Shown: positions 36,367 to 47,381 of the stretch, piece after piece
Layout: each line of letters starts with the position of its first letter
Numbering within the stretch: position 1 is the first letter of the stretch
Source: Mytilinidion resinicola
Lineage: Eukaryota; Ascomycota; Dothideomycetes; Mytilinidiales; Mytilinidiaceae
DNA: 64,000 bases
Direction: 5' to 3'
Assembly: GCF_010093595.1 (NCBI RefSeq)
Contig: NW_022985440.1
Coordinates: forward strand, 461,215-525,214
Notes under the pieces: model-generated
What the model was told of the DNA's origin: nothing
Databases searched by the model: none
The model's input: only the letters and a program-made list of their open reading frames with translations
Position numbers and translations under genes: made by a program

Positions 36367-37602
36367 TCACGGGTAGCATTCGATTGAGATTTAGTACATG
36401 GATTGCGCTGGGAAACTGATTTTGGAGATTGGAATGAACACTTTCTCGTCAACCCGCTTGCTACTTTGTCAGTGTTCGTTTGCCTGTTGTCTTTGTTGAT
36501 GACCGTGATACCTCGTGAGCAAATTACAGCCAACGATATCAACCTACTTTTCACAGCCTGATTTGGTATGCCAGGTAATAACATGCTAAAACCGAGTTTA
36601 GATCGCACGGACTGGCTCCCGTTCGTAGATTTTACCACCTAGTTACCTAAATCAACCATTTCCTTAGGCCCGATTTACGAGCTATGTCAACGAATATGCC
36701 AAAATCAAGTGTGATCATACGGACTGGCTCCCATTTCTACATCTGCCACATACAAACCAGTTTTAATCCCGTGGTCTACTATAGGGTGCACAGCAAGTGA
36801 CATCTCCAAACGGTCCAATAAACTTGGTATGAGCTAACGGGCCTCACGCCAATGCGACACCGGAGTCCTATTTAGAAGCCAGCAATGACCCGCGTTGAAT
36901 TCACACTACTTGGCCATTCCCAAGGCTACGAGTTGCCCCTTCCGTCCAGCCATCGTGACCTCATTCATGCAGCTCTCTTATCGGCTCGTGATGGGATTAG
37001 TGTGCATATCAGTTTGCATATGCCTCCACAACGCTCAACCATCGAGTGTGCTAGGCTATGTCTTGGCTGAGATTGATTGCTTCGTGTAGGCCATAATGCG
37101 GAGAAAGAATCTCTCCACCGTCTGACCATGTCGTGTGCTCTCCAGTGTGACGGGCCCTCCGACTGCACCGCCATCGCGAAGTGCGTCTACTAAGCATTTC
37201 CCACCGCCCGCCGAGAAGCTCTAAGCCCGCTCCCCTGCCCGCCGTAGCCAGCCAGGATGGACCAAGAGCTCTTGGTCCGCCCAGACATAGCTGCGACTGC
37301 GTGCGCTGCCCTTAACTGAGCAGAAGCCGCCGCCCTGGATCACACCTCCGACGTCTCTGCATCGTCACTGCAACTTCGTGGCCTCACCGATCGTAAACCC
37401 CCACTCCGGCGTGGAAGCTCTCCGCACTGTGCCTCGCCGTCCACGACATTCTTCTGCAGCTCTTCGCCTGTGAGAAGGCTCCACGCGCGCCAGGGTTGTC
37501 CGCAAGCGGGCAAGACCCCAGATTGCCTTTTGACGGTGACGGGATACTCGTTACGACCGCGTGCCTCCATCAACTGCCTGGAAATACCAATCGGAAATCA
37601 GG
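36367..37602. other. Intergenic: zuotin 3' flank and USP-gene promoter
   Basis: No supported gene. A block near 36595-36620 (cggactggctcccgttc) recurs near 36719-36740 (cggactggctcccatttc), a short direct repeat of unknown meaning. GC-rich sequence from 37190 on is the likely promoter and leader. Confidence 0.45.
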
Positions 37603-39179
37603 ATGGGCGAGTCCCCCACGCCCTCCCCAACTTCTGCACCCGCTGGCGTCCTCAAAGCCTCACCACAGGCCGCTGCTGTGTCTGCCTCCACGCGGCTGCC
37701 TGTGAGCCCTCTGCTGCTGGCCGCTGCCGGCGATGAGACACACGATGCACGACGGCCCTCGATCCAGTTCATCCCGCATATCCAGGTCGGCTTGCCCCAG
37801 GGCCTCCCGAAGTCTGGACGCTTGCAACGGCGGATGTCGTCGCCGCCACCTCCTCCGTAAGTATATATTCACAGGACTGCCCCTCCTCCAGTCGTGTGAT
37901 GTCACTAGTACCTACCCTCTATAGACTCATACACAAGCATTTCTAAATAGCGGGATGGCCGAGTATGGCTCACTAGCCTTGGTGTGGCTGCTAAGAGAGA
38001 CATATACTGGCGTCTTGCCTGCCGTTCATCTCACGCTGCCGCTCAATTGGACCATACTAACGGCATGACCAGTCTTTTCCGACCCCGTGTCTCCTTTGAC
38101 ACCTTCGACCGGCCTGCAGACTTCATAGAAGAGAACTCATTCACTCTGATTACGAAACACAAAGACTACGAATACACGAAGCGCTCGCGAACGTTTCTGT
38201 GCGGATTAGACTCCAACGACTACTCCGAGTACGCGCTACAATGGCTAATCGACGAACTAGTCGATGATGGAGACGAGATTGTGTGTCTGAGGGTGGTGGA
38301 GATGGACTCGAAGGTCGCAGCAGACTCCAGCATCGAGAATGGCAAATACCGCAAGGAGGCTGAGCAGTTGATGAAGCACATTCAAACTAAGAATGACGAC
38401 AATAAGGCTATCAATCTGATACTGGAGTTCTCGCTAGGAAAAGTGAACAAGGTCATTGACGAGATGGTATGTCTGGTCTCGTACCCTTGAGTTTGTAGCT
38501 AACGACGTAGATCAATCTCTACGAGCCAGCAATTCTTGTCGTTGGCACTCGTGGTCGAAGTCTGGGCGGCTTTCAAGGCTTGCTCCCGGGTTCAGTGTCG
38601 AAATACTGTCTACAGCACTCTCCAGTTCCGGTTATAGTCGTTCGACCGAGCACTAAACGAGATAAGGCGAAACAGAAGCGAAAGGCTGATGGACGCCATG
38701 CGTACAAGGACATTCTGGACAAAGCCGCTCCCATGACAGGCCATATCCTCAACATGAGCCACAGGAATAGTTTCATTGAGGAGGAGAACCTGCCGGCATC
38801 GGATGATGAGGCTGGCGCGGTTGCTGCAGCTATAGGATATAAGCCATCCCGAGGAGAGACCATTCATCCGCTAGCACATGTCCAGTCTGCCCCTGGAAAT
38901 CTGGATTCGCCAGAGCTTAGAGGTGAACACAACGGTGACGTTTCACCAGACGATTTCCGAAGTCCAGGAGTTGTCATGAAAAGCCCCCACCTACAGAATT
39001 TGGACAGTCCACCATTGAGCGATGACAGCAGCAGCGATGATGAGAACGGCCCCGAAGGAGGCGTTCCAATGGACCCTGAGGATTCTCCTGATGAGTCTGC
39101 AAAGCCAGCTGCTTCAAGGGCGGCGGAGAGACATTCAGTAGCGTTCGTGGAGCCAGACGATCTACCAACGAGGAGCTGA
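37603..39179 (+). CDS. Universal stress protein (UspA) domain protein
   Basis: Exons 37603-37856, 38073-38466 and 38511-39179; 438 residues. The N-terminal exon encodes a Pro/Ser/Ala-rich region ending RRPSIQFIPHIQVGLPQG and GRLQRRMSSPPPPP. It splices (branch TACTAAC at about 38054-38060, acceptor ag at 38071-38072) into LFRPRVSFDTFD, the usual entry to this fungal family. I prefer this to a start at the ATG 38065, which would fall inside the intron. The USP fold runs from RSRTFLCGLDSNDYSEYALQW through DEIVCLRVVE to the nucleotide-binding GTRGRSLGGFQGLLPGSVS and PVPVIVVRP. The C-terminal 200 residues are acidic, Ser/Pro-rich and probably disordered. Likely a nucleotide-binding stress protein; exact role unknown. 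The start ATG is the least certain part. Confidence 0.85.
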
Positions 39180-39656
39180 ACTGAACGCCAGGTCAGACTT
39201 GACGAATTCTGATACCTAGAGATGGGTCAACGAGCACAAACGGATTAATGGGGCGGATTCATGGTGTCATTACTAAAGTCATAGCTACACATGGCTATGG
39301 CAGGGTCGGCTCAGATTGAATTTTTAGTCCACTCGCACGTTGACACGACGTTGACGGCCGTAATGAATACCCGATCTCAATTATGAAACAAAAGAGGTAT
39401 ACGACGCTCATAGGGCTTGTTCCTGACGTGACTTTTATTTTTGGTGGTGACGAATTGCGGGGACCCCTCCCCTACCACATGGGATTAGACAATGCCGCGT
39501 CCCTTCCGCGAGGCGTCATGCAAGGTTACCCGTATTACCTTCATGATCAATACATGCACCTACGGACTGCTTGAATCAATGGGAACCACTCGAATCCACA
39601 CCTCCAACCTGGATTTCTAACCACCTCCCGTTGTTCGCTCCCGCAACTCCCGCCAT
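39180..39656. other. Intergenic
   Basis: USP 3' flank and GPHR promoter. No gene seen. Confidence 0.5.
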
Positions 39657-41318
39657 ATGCTCCCCTCCGACGACTGCGATGACTGCGTGCCGGACTATGT
39701 CAAACAGCGAAAGCTGTCCGCCCTAGCCTTCTCCTCGCTGCCCTTTATCCTCACATTCCTCATCGTAGCGACCGCCGTTTCCCACAAGCTTTTCCCGCTG
39801 CTGTCTGGGCAAGCGGCTCGCAAACAGCATGATGCGCAGTTACCAGCGTCGACATACAACTTTTCGGAACGGCCGTCTGTCCAGACACGGCTGAAGCGAT
39901 TCACAGCTCGTAGTCTCGCGGGCATAGTCTTCTCGACCAACATTGCGCTTTCAGCTGTGCTGGTCGAGCTGATCCTGTGCGAGATCTCGAATACCGTCAA
40001 TCCCGCTGCGCGCAGCCTCGCCTTGAAGATCACGCTTCCCTCGCTCCTGTTCCTCCTCATCATCGCGACGCCGGCGTTGGAGATACACTCGGTTATATCA
40101 GCGGCAGGATGGAGCTTTGGCGAGGGGCGTAAGGGACACCTCAGGACAGCTTGGGCATTGGAAGGAGTGGGGTTTGCGACATGGCTGATCGGGTTCTGGT
40201 ATCTTGGGCGGGCGCTGCTGGGGTCGTATCTGCATGAGGAGTCGTATATTCGGGATCACAGTATCAGTGAGGGGTGTTTGGAGCGGATTGGGATCATTGG
40301 GGTTAGTCTCATGGCGTCGTTGGCTGGATTTGCGGCGGTGAGTTCGTTGTGGCAGACTTTTGGGGTTAAGTTTCGGCCGGTGAGTGCTCTACGATTTAAC
40401 CTTGGAATCTGGTATAGATTGTTGATAGGATATTAGGTTACTGAAGCTACCCTTGCTCGAAAGCAGGCTGGATTGGATGCGACCAACGAAATGCTCCTTA
40501 CGAAGGAGAGCCGTCTTCGAGCTATCCAACGCAAGCTATCCGATCAACCCCAAGAAGGGTTTGTGACACGCATGGTTGGTAGCATCCGTGGTAATTCGGA
40601 TGTACAGGAGCGAAAGACACTCGAATTGGAGATAGCTGGGCTTGAGACCATGCGGACTGCTCTTTCAAACTCGTTGTTCACCCTACAAACGAGGAGACAA
40701 GCCCAGTTACGGGCCCATACACCTTACGGACGAGTCGTAAATCTGTTCTCATACGTCTTCTCTCTGTATTGCCTCTACCGCCTGTTTGCCACCACCTTTA
40801 CCACTCTCCGCCGGTTCTCATCACCGAATACTAGTTTCTCGAACAGCGATCCGATCAACAATGTGCTCGCAATCCTAGCTAAGCACTGGGACCCGACCCT
40901 CGATCGTGTCGCATGGAGCCGCCAGATCTCCTTCCTCCTCTCCGGCGTCATGCTCCTAGCCTCCTTCAACAGCGTCCTCCAGACTTTCCTCCTCTTCGCT
41001 AGGATTGTGCCTGGTATACTCCAACATGCTCAGGCTAATATGGCATTATTCGTTTCCCAAATCAGCGCGACTTACGTCATTAGCTCCGCATTACTTCTGC
41101 GGAGCAATCTTCCTAGCGAAGTGCGCAGCGTGATTTCGGATGCTTTGGGAGCACCTCTTGAGCCTAGCTTTACCGAACGGTGGTTTGAAGGGTGGTTTCT
41201 CGCTGTCAGTGCATTGACCGTATTAGGGATTTGGGTCGGAAGAAGAATACGATCATCAGGTTGGGACGACGACGATGACCTTGGAGAAGGGGATGTTGAG
41301 ATGGGGAAGATGAGCTGA
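39657..41318 (+). CDS. Golgi pH regulator (GPHR) family membrane protein
   Basis: Multi-pass membrane protein of the GPHR/GTG family (ABA_GPCR and DUF3735 regions), an anion channel acidifying the Golgi in animals. Exons 39657-40379 and 40437-41318 joined by a 57-bp intron; 534 residues. Nine or so hydrophobic segments are visible. Examples: LAFSSLPFILTFLIVATAV, SLLFLLIIATPALEIHSV, FATWLIGFWYLGRALLG, IGIIGVSLMASLAGFAAV, YVFSLYCLYRLFATTF, and a final GWFLAVSALTVLGIWVG. Between the halves lies a cytosolic helical hairpin (ATLARKQAGLDATNEMLLTKE through TMRTALSNSLFTLQTRR). The SDPINNVLAILA segment before TM6 is typical of the family. It ends in an acidic DDDDDLGEGD tail. Confidence 0.9.
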
Positions 41319-41960
41319 ATTGAATCAGCGTACTAGAATATGGGAGTATGGGAAAACTAGGCGCTATCGGAATGGTACATGCATATATCAGAACTTCAAA
41401 ATCCCATGATTGAAATGCCATGTCACGCGTATCGAGAACGTGCATAGGACATTTTGGCGTGTCTTCCAACTTCATGCGAGAAAATGACCGACACTCACAT
41501 GCGAACCCACACTTTGCTCTGTCAGCGCTACCTAGTTCTTCCGATGATTGAGAGCTTGACGTGATGTGCAGGGTGCTCTGCAAAGATGCCCGAAACGTAG
41601 CTGCCAAGACTTGGTTGGGGATGACGTCAAAAGAAGTAGGAGGGGCAATAAAGCGCGGGGCGCGCTGGAGACTCGTAGATTTTACATCTACACTATCCAC
41701 GACTTGAGAAGCACCTGGTGAGTCGATGAAAAGTGTTGAAAGTGTTCAATTGAGCAGAAGCTGACTCGTATTCATCTTAGAATCCTACACCTCTACACTA
41801 CAGTACGTTCACACCACCATTCACTACGACTTCGGGACCATTCCTTCCTCCAGTCCGCTATTTAGACCTCATATCCTATCCGAACCAGCATAACAGACGC
41901 TCAAATCTAACACCCGTTCGTAGACCTACAAACCAAATCCAACCAACCCACTACACCAAG
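41319..41960. other. Intergenic
   Basis: GPHR 3' flank, then the promoter and 5' leader of the small gene at 41961 (C/A-rich, 41790-41955). No other gene seen. Confidence 0.5.
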
Positions 41961-42158
41961 ATGTCCGCACCCAACGCCGGCCGCCAGTCCCCCGAGCCTG
42001 AGAACCAGACCGGTGCCCAGCAGCAAGATGCACAGGCCAACCCGAACGACCAGGGCGCGACTGACCAGGGCGACGGGAAGAAGGAGTTAGCGGGTTTGGA
42101 GAGCAACCCAACGCATATCCTAGCGAAGTCTGCCGAGGAGAAGACGAGTAAGAAATGA
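41961..42158 (+). CDS. Conserved small hydrophilic fungal protein (65 aa)
   Basis: Single-exon ORF MSAPNAGRQSPEPENQTGAQ... ending HILAKSAEEKTSKK. The pattern of an N-terminal SPEPE-QTGAQQ stretch, then LxGLxSNP, then an A-E-E-K-x-S-K tail resembles short proteins annotated in many Pezizomycotina. No signal peptide or membrane segment; probably intrinsically disordered. Function unknown. It is preceded by a long pyrimidine/adenine-rich leader of the kind seen for highly expressed fungal genes. Confidence 0.72.
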   Translation: MSAPNAGRQSPEPENQTGAQQQDAQANPNDQGATDQGDGKKELAGLESNPTHILAKSAEEKTSKK

Positions 42159-42921
42159 GGACGAAAGGAAATAGTGCAGCAGGGGGGACCATGGGTATGA
42201 AGTATTCATGCTCCTGAAGGCGGTGTGTTCTATCGATGATGATGGAGGGTTTGGAGTCAGCTTGACTTGAGCTGGCTTCATGAGACTCATGAGGCGATAT
42301 GAGAAATGAAATGAACTTCTCTGAACTCAAGACATGTTGTAATTGTGTAAGAGACTCGTTTTAAGGAATGTGTTGCATCAGCTCTCGCAATTGTGTGCTA
42401 GAAGACAGCTGACTTGACGCGAGTTGAGAACTGCAAACCTGCTGCCAACTTGACCTTAAACTTATGGAATCATCATATGTCCTAAAGCAATCACATATGA
42501 TCCTATTACACCCGCTCCAAGGGACAATACGAACGAATGTCTTCATGCTCCAGGAGAACTCCTGGATGACCAAGGGCGGAGTCTACTCCTTCCTGCTCGC
42601 GGCTAACTCGAACACAACGAAATCAAGTACCGAAACACTGTTTCGACGCAATTACCTAGCAGTTCATTAGGTAGATGATTTAGTAATTAATCTTCATGAA
42701 TTGCTACGAACGATACATAGCCCTGCTCAATCGCGTGATGGCCCATAAAAGGCAGAGCTTGGATTTACCCACTTGCCAATCCATCAGTGAAGCAACACGT
42801 AATCAACACACACCGAACAGCGTCCAAAAAAACCGCCTAGAGGCCCCAGCTCCCCCTCCTTGAAGGCTGCAAAGGCAAAAAAAATCAAAAAAATCTGGAC
42901 ACTTTGGGAATTGCACACCAC
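42159..42921. other. Intergenic, core/accessory transition
   Basis: 3' flank of the small gene and then AT-richer sequence with no coding signal, ending at the tRNA gene. This is the left edge of the accessory region. Confidence 0.45.
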
Positions 42922-42925
42922 AAAA
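42922..42925 (-). terminator. Pol III terminator (TTTT) of the tRNA-Ala gene
   Basis: AAAA on the plus strand reads TTTT on the tRNA strand, starting four bases after the discriminator base. This spacing supports real Pol III transcription. Confidence 0.75.
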
Positions 42926-42928
42926 GAA

Positions 42929-43068
42929 TGGACGCTGTGGGAATTGAACCCACGACCTTTCACAAATACGTATCGAGAAGATGCGAAGCGAACTATTGTT
43001 GGTTAGATGAGTAACCTAGGTAAGGTTTTCATGGTGAACTTACAATCATACCCCTAGACCAAGCGCCC
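42929..43068 (-). tRNA. tRNA-Ala(CGC) interrupted twice: canonical intron plus a 51-nt spliceosomal-like insert
   Basis: Read on the minus strand from 43068. Acceptor strand GGGCGCT pairs with AGCGTCC (42936-42930) with a G3:U70 pair, the alanine identity element; discriminator A at 42929. The D arm is TGGTCTAGGGGTATGATT (A-box fit). The anticodon stem is TTCGC (42992-42988) with GTGAA (42963-42959), and the loop TT-CGC-A gives anticodon CGC. The variable loop is AGGTC. The T arm is GTGGG, TTCAATT, CCCAC (B-box fit). A 17-nt intron (42981-42965) sits at the canonical 37/38 position. A further 51-nt insert (43043-42993) falls exactly between positions 26 and 27. It begins GTAAGT, holds CTAAC 9 bases before its end, and ends AATAG. 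With both removed, the mature tRNA is 72 nt with all stems intact. Confidence 0.82.
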
Positions 43069-43523
43069 TTGTGGACAAGATACTGGATCTTGTTTCCAGA
43101 TAATTGGAGAACGAAGAAAAGATTTAGTTTTATATAGGCTTTTACATGTTTCTTCAAGGCGTGCCATTACTGAATCCTAGGATTTCTATCCCCCCCCGTC
43201 TTTCGCCGTCAATCAGCAAGCGCTGCTAGCCTGATTTTCAGTGGGTGAAGAGTTTTTTGTGTAAGCACGGTATTAAACTTGGCGCCGCCCCACCTCCTGA
43301 AATAATACGCGCCTGTTCCCAAAACACGATCCCGAATACACTCTTTCACCACGTTGAGCCGGATCAATAAATCAATGTACCTGCGCCGCAATGGCCATTC
43401 GAAATAGAGGCCGCCCCCCCGCTGCTGGGGCGCTGGCCGTTTTAATTTCCCTCCGCTGCCCACTTATCAAAACCTACGCTTTTGACCTCCTGCCGCACCC
43501 CTCCTTACATCTTGACCTTAACC
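43069..43523. other. Left flank of the recombinase relic
   Basis: No supported gene. An 84-codon minus ORF (43209-43463) and an overlapping plus ORF show no recognised motifs. If the relic at 43524 was a mobile element, its 5' end should lie here; I could not identify a terminal repeat or target duplication. Confidence 0.4.
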
Positions 43524-46008
43524 ATGTCATTTGCAGACCTAAGGAGCCAACTACACGAAAAGGACGATGCTCCCAAACTGGATATAACCCGTCTTACCAA
43601 AACTGTGCCCAAGGCTTCGGCTGTCAAGAGGCTCTAGAGGCAATGGGACGAGTAAGTGCAGCACAGAGTCGCCTACATTCATCCCGCTTATTGATCTAGA
43701 TTTCTTAGGGAGATGGGTCTGCCAAATGACCTCGAGGGGTTTCAAAAAGCTCCATCACTCCGGGAACTGATGGTTTTCATCAGATATATCGCACGAACCT
43801 CAAAGGGAAGACTGGATGATAATCACATAGTTACCTTCTAGTATCTGTCAAAGCTGTGGATCCTTATTAGAGAGATTATATCTTGCCACACAGGCTATTT
43901 CTATTCAAAGCAAGACATCAGAGAGGTGCAATGTGTAAGTAGTTTCACCAACCACAGCAACAACCGTCCTTGCCCGAGGAAGAGAAGCAAGAGGCCGGCC
44001 TCGCGGAATAGCGAAGCCGCTACGGTGGCCGCCAGAAGGAGTCCCTCGTCCTCTAATTCACGAGCTAACATAGCTTCTATAGAGCATCAAGGACCTTATT
44101 GAAAAAGGAGAGGCAGTGACAACAGCAAAAGTGAAGCCTGTAGCTCTGTTCGGCGCCACCGAGGACATTCTGCAATAACTCTGGTGCTGCGACGAATATG
44201 ACTACGAACCTCGAATGAGACTTCAGATGGCTTGGATCATCAGTGTCATGTCCCACGCAGGATTTCGTACAGGGGAGGTTGTTGAATCCAGCGACTGGCG
44301 AGGGTCGAATGAAGGCATACTCTACAGAGACGTGGACCTATACATCGCCCGATTCATTGGAGTGCTTGGGTTCCATATGAGCATAAGAATACGGAATCAG
44401 AAAGGTCATCGAGGGGAAGAAGCAACGTAATTCCACAGTCCCAGGGCTTCTTGATATGTTCTAACTATTCACAGGATGGAAACTCCGTTCGCTATAGAAA
44501 CTGATCCTTCCAACTAGTAGTCCTGCCCTGTTGTTAATTTCGTGGGATTCGCCTTAGCGGATGACGCCTTTGAAGACCTGCCTCGCTTCATCTGCTCTGT
44601 CTCTCGCACCTTCAGCGAACTCTTACAAATTGCGGAAAAACCCTGACAAGATGGGTCTGCCCGTGTGCCGTAGTCTTGAGAAGAAGGGCAAGATTTCATC
44701 TCATAAGATAATGACGGGATACATGTTCTGGAAATACTCAACAGAACTTGGGTATCGTGTCGGTTATAATGATAGGCTTTCTGGCCATGCCCTTCGCAGA
44801 GGTCTCGGAAACGGTCTTGAAGGTACGACAAATCTGGCTGCTTACTGTCTTACTGTTCTACTCATGCTAACCTCTCTAAAAGTAAAACAACAGTTGCAGC
44901 AAGACAACAGATCATGGGACACCATGGCACCACTGATCAAGTCTTTCAGAAGTACTACGCCTGCAATACTGTCGGGATAGATCTTCCCTCTCTTGTCCGA
45001 AGAAGATCTCAAAATCAAGACTACATAAATTTCGCCCGGTGTATCACCTTCGGCAGGCATACCAATGCGCCGGCTCCACCGGGATCGTTTATCAACAGCC
45101 CGGATCAATTCGTCCCTTCAAAGGAAGAGCTGGCTAGATTGGAATTAAGATATCCTGGACGTGAGAAACGTGACCTCGTAAGAGTTGCAAAGAAGGAAGA
45201 TATCAAAAGGAGGAGAGAAGCATTCTTTGCTGACGTTGAACACCACCGCACTGGTGAAAGCAATGCAAGCTCACAGGACGCGAACCAAATTTAGCCAGCG
45301 CCATCGTACTACTGCGAGACTTTGCTGAAGTATGATCATAACAGAAAGGCTGTCATTGAAAGCTTTTGGGCTCAAACACCAAAATCACTGAATGAAGTTG
45401 TACGCTCTTTACAAATAATCGCAAATCCCATTCCGAAGCCTCACTACTATCCAGGAGCGGAGATCCATTGCGGAGAATGCCCCGTCGCCAGGTTAGTGGT
45501 GTCTTGACGTATATCGATCATTTAGTGTGATGTGTCTGACATTGCTGCCAGTTCTCATGAGACCGCCGAATATTGCTTGTTGTGCGCCATGACTCATTCG
45601 AACAACAAGTTTTGCGTCCCATGCCGTTGTTGGGTATCAAGTACAAGCTGGGAAGACCATTGCAAGAAGCACCTAGAGCTGCTTAAAGAAGAGAGAGGGA
45701 ATTTCTGCGGGTTCGGAAGACGCCTCGGGCTGACAATAGCTCCAGCCCTTTGCCCTTTCTGCCTTGGCAGCAACAAGCCGCCATCGGTACGATATAAGCA
45801 GTCCGTAATCCGCTCGGAATATCGGTATCATATGCTGCGTCATGATAAAGATAACCTTTTTGGAAAGAAACCAGAGCTAGGCGTGGTGTTAGAATTTTAC
45901 GAACCGCAATCCTGTCCACATCCGCTTTGCTCGCACAGCATATCTTCGCCAGAAGAGTATCGTACACACTTCAGGGAATCTCATGGCATTTGCTTTCGTA
46001 ACGCTTAA
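43524..46008 (+). pseudogene. Decayed DUF3435 tyrosine-recombinase-like gene with C-terminal zinc fingers (Starship-captain family)
   Basis: Family segments occur in order on the plus strand but in several frames with stops between them. They are MSFADLRSQLHEKDDAPKLD (43524); LRELMVFIRYIARTSKG and YLSKLWILIREIIS (about 43760-43890); LWCCDEYDYEPRMRLQMAW, HAGFRTGEVVESSDWRGSNE and LYRDVDLYIARF (about 44180-44360, first active-site Arg region); and FALADDAFEDLPRF (about 44550). Then come LSGHALRRGLGNGLE (about 44780, the H-x-x-R box), QIMGHHGTTDQVFQKYY (about 44910-44960, second His and Tyr) and NAPAPPGSF (45070). A Cys/His region (45532-46008) has CVPCRCWVSSTSWEDHCKKH, CPFCLG and CPHPLCSHS. Known family role: site-specific recombination moving large fungal elements. 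Multiple stops, including in the N-terminal part and before the zinc fingers, indicate inactivation, although some interruptions may be introns. Confidence 0.78.
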
Positions 46009-46255
46009 TTCACGTAGTCGCGTCTCAATTCCATACTGTCACATTCAAGATCCTGTGCCCTGCTTTCAGCTTGGCGACTACTAACCCGTCGCTTAAAACG
46101 CTCCCAGTGCCTAAGTGTCTCTTGTCCCAAAACGGACTCCTGGGATCAGTGATCTAGGTATGTACCTCGATAGCATATACTGTAGACGGCTTTGCTGTCA
46201 TATCGAGGTGGCGTTTCGCAAGAGACCATTCGAATGATGGATCAGAGCTTTCTGA

Positions 46256-46495
46256 TACAGCCTCTCACTGCGTCCGGTGGTCTAGCGCGCAATTGAAGCC
46301 ATAGGCCCAGTAGGTGGAAATAAGTCTCGTGATCGCGGGGAACAACCATTTCTGGACTAAGTCTTACCGGTCGGAGCTTAACTTGCTAAAAGCACAGTAC
46401 TTCCGGGCGTTACTTTCAGAAAGATACCCCTGTCCAGCGGCTTCGTTTGTGGCTTCAATTGCGCGCTAGACCACCGGACGCAGTGAAAGGCTGTA
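46256..46495. repeat. Inverted repeat, about 46-bp arms
   Basis: Arm 46256-46302 (tacagcctctcactgcgtcc and on) is matched in reverse complement by 46450-46495 (ending gcagtgaaaggctgta) with only about one or two mismatches. The spacer is about 147 bases. No ORF lies inside. Confidence 0.85.
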
Positions 46496-46820
46496 GATCC
46501 AAAGATCTCGCTTGCTTTCTTTTCGTCATTTAATTCGCTCGTCGTAATACTTGAGGTTGCTCTTTCAGCGATTACCACTGGGTAAATGTTCTGCGATCGC
46601 AAATCTGAAATAGGTCTCCGGTTTCACAAACCTTGTTTAAGCTCACGAAATACTGTATCCACCTCTGAGATCTTCATGGGGATCCTTTATGAGGACGAAA
46701 GGCTGCATCATCCCGCTCGTACCATTAATAGGATCCAGCTTCTAGTCCCACATACAATTATGAGATGGTTGTTCCTGGATTCCGCTTCCTGTTTTTGCCG
46801 AGACCCCTACACAACACAGG

Positions 46821-47381
46821 CCCGTACGGAAATACAGACTTCCGAGATTTTTCCCAGAATGCCCCCTGCCCAAAAATGAGCCCTATACTCTATAGTCCCG
46901 TACGGGTACAGACTACCGATGTTTTCAGGATTAAGCTCCCCCGTGCGTGAACAGGAGCCATACACTCCATGCTCTCGTACGGGAACGCAGCCACTAACCA
47001 TTTTCAGGATACAGCTTCCCCCTGCGTGAACAGAAGCCCTACATTCCATGCTCCCGTACGGGAACGCAATTACTAACACTTTTCAGGTTTCAGCTTCCCC
47101 GTGCGTGAACAACTTCGTACTCCCGTACGGGGACACAGATTGTGTTGAACAAGTGATAGTATTGATTGATCTGTATGTCTATGGATGGGCGGGGTGCCTT
47201 ATATATGTACCCATTCCCATCCCCTGTCACGTTGTTTCATCCACCAGCTGCCGTGATATTCAACAGATTGCCCGAAATATTTCAGGATTCTGCGTGAACC
47301 CTACGCTCTATAGTTCCGTACGGGAACACAGGTTACCAAAATTTTTGGGATCCCGCTGCCCTATCTATAGTCCCGTACGGG
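46821..47381. repeat. Array of CCCGTACGGG palindromes, about 77-bp spacing
   Basis: The 10-bp palindrome or a one-to-two-base variant occurs at 46821, 46897, 46974, 47053, 47122, 47315 and 47372. The first four intervals are 76, 77, 79 and 69. Flanking words recur as well: ctccatgctc or ctctatagt before it, gggaacgcag or gggaacaca after it, then ttttcagg and gcgtgaacag. This is a degenerate tandem repeat with the palindrome as its best-kept part. Confidence 0.85.

Noticed and set aside
37945..38000. gcgggatggccgag, resembling the 5' end of a Ser/Leu tRNA
   Set aside because: No anticodon arm, B box or acceptor partner follows; it lies inside the first intron of the USP gene.
38065..38067. 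ATG previously attractive as start of the USP gene
   Set aside because: The upstream exon with PHIQVGLPQG and SPPPPP splices in frame past it, and TACTAAC plus CCAG makes a good acceptor.
46821..47381. CRISPR-like reading of the palindrome array
   Set aside because: Eukaryotic context; the spacers are themselves degenerate repeats and the unit spacing is uneven, so it is not a CRISPR array.
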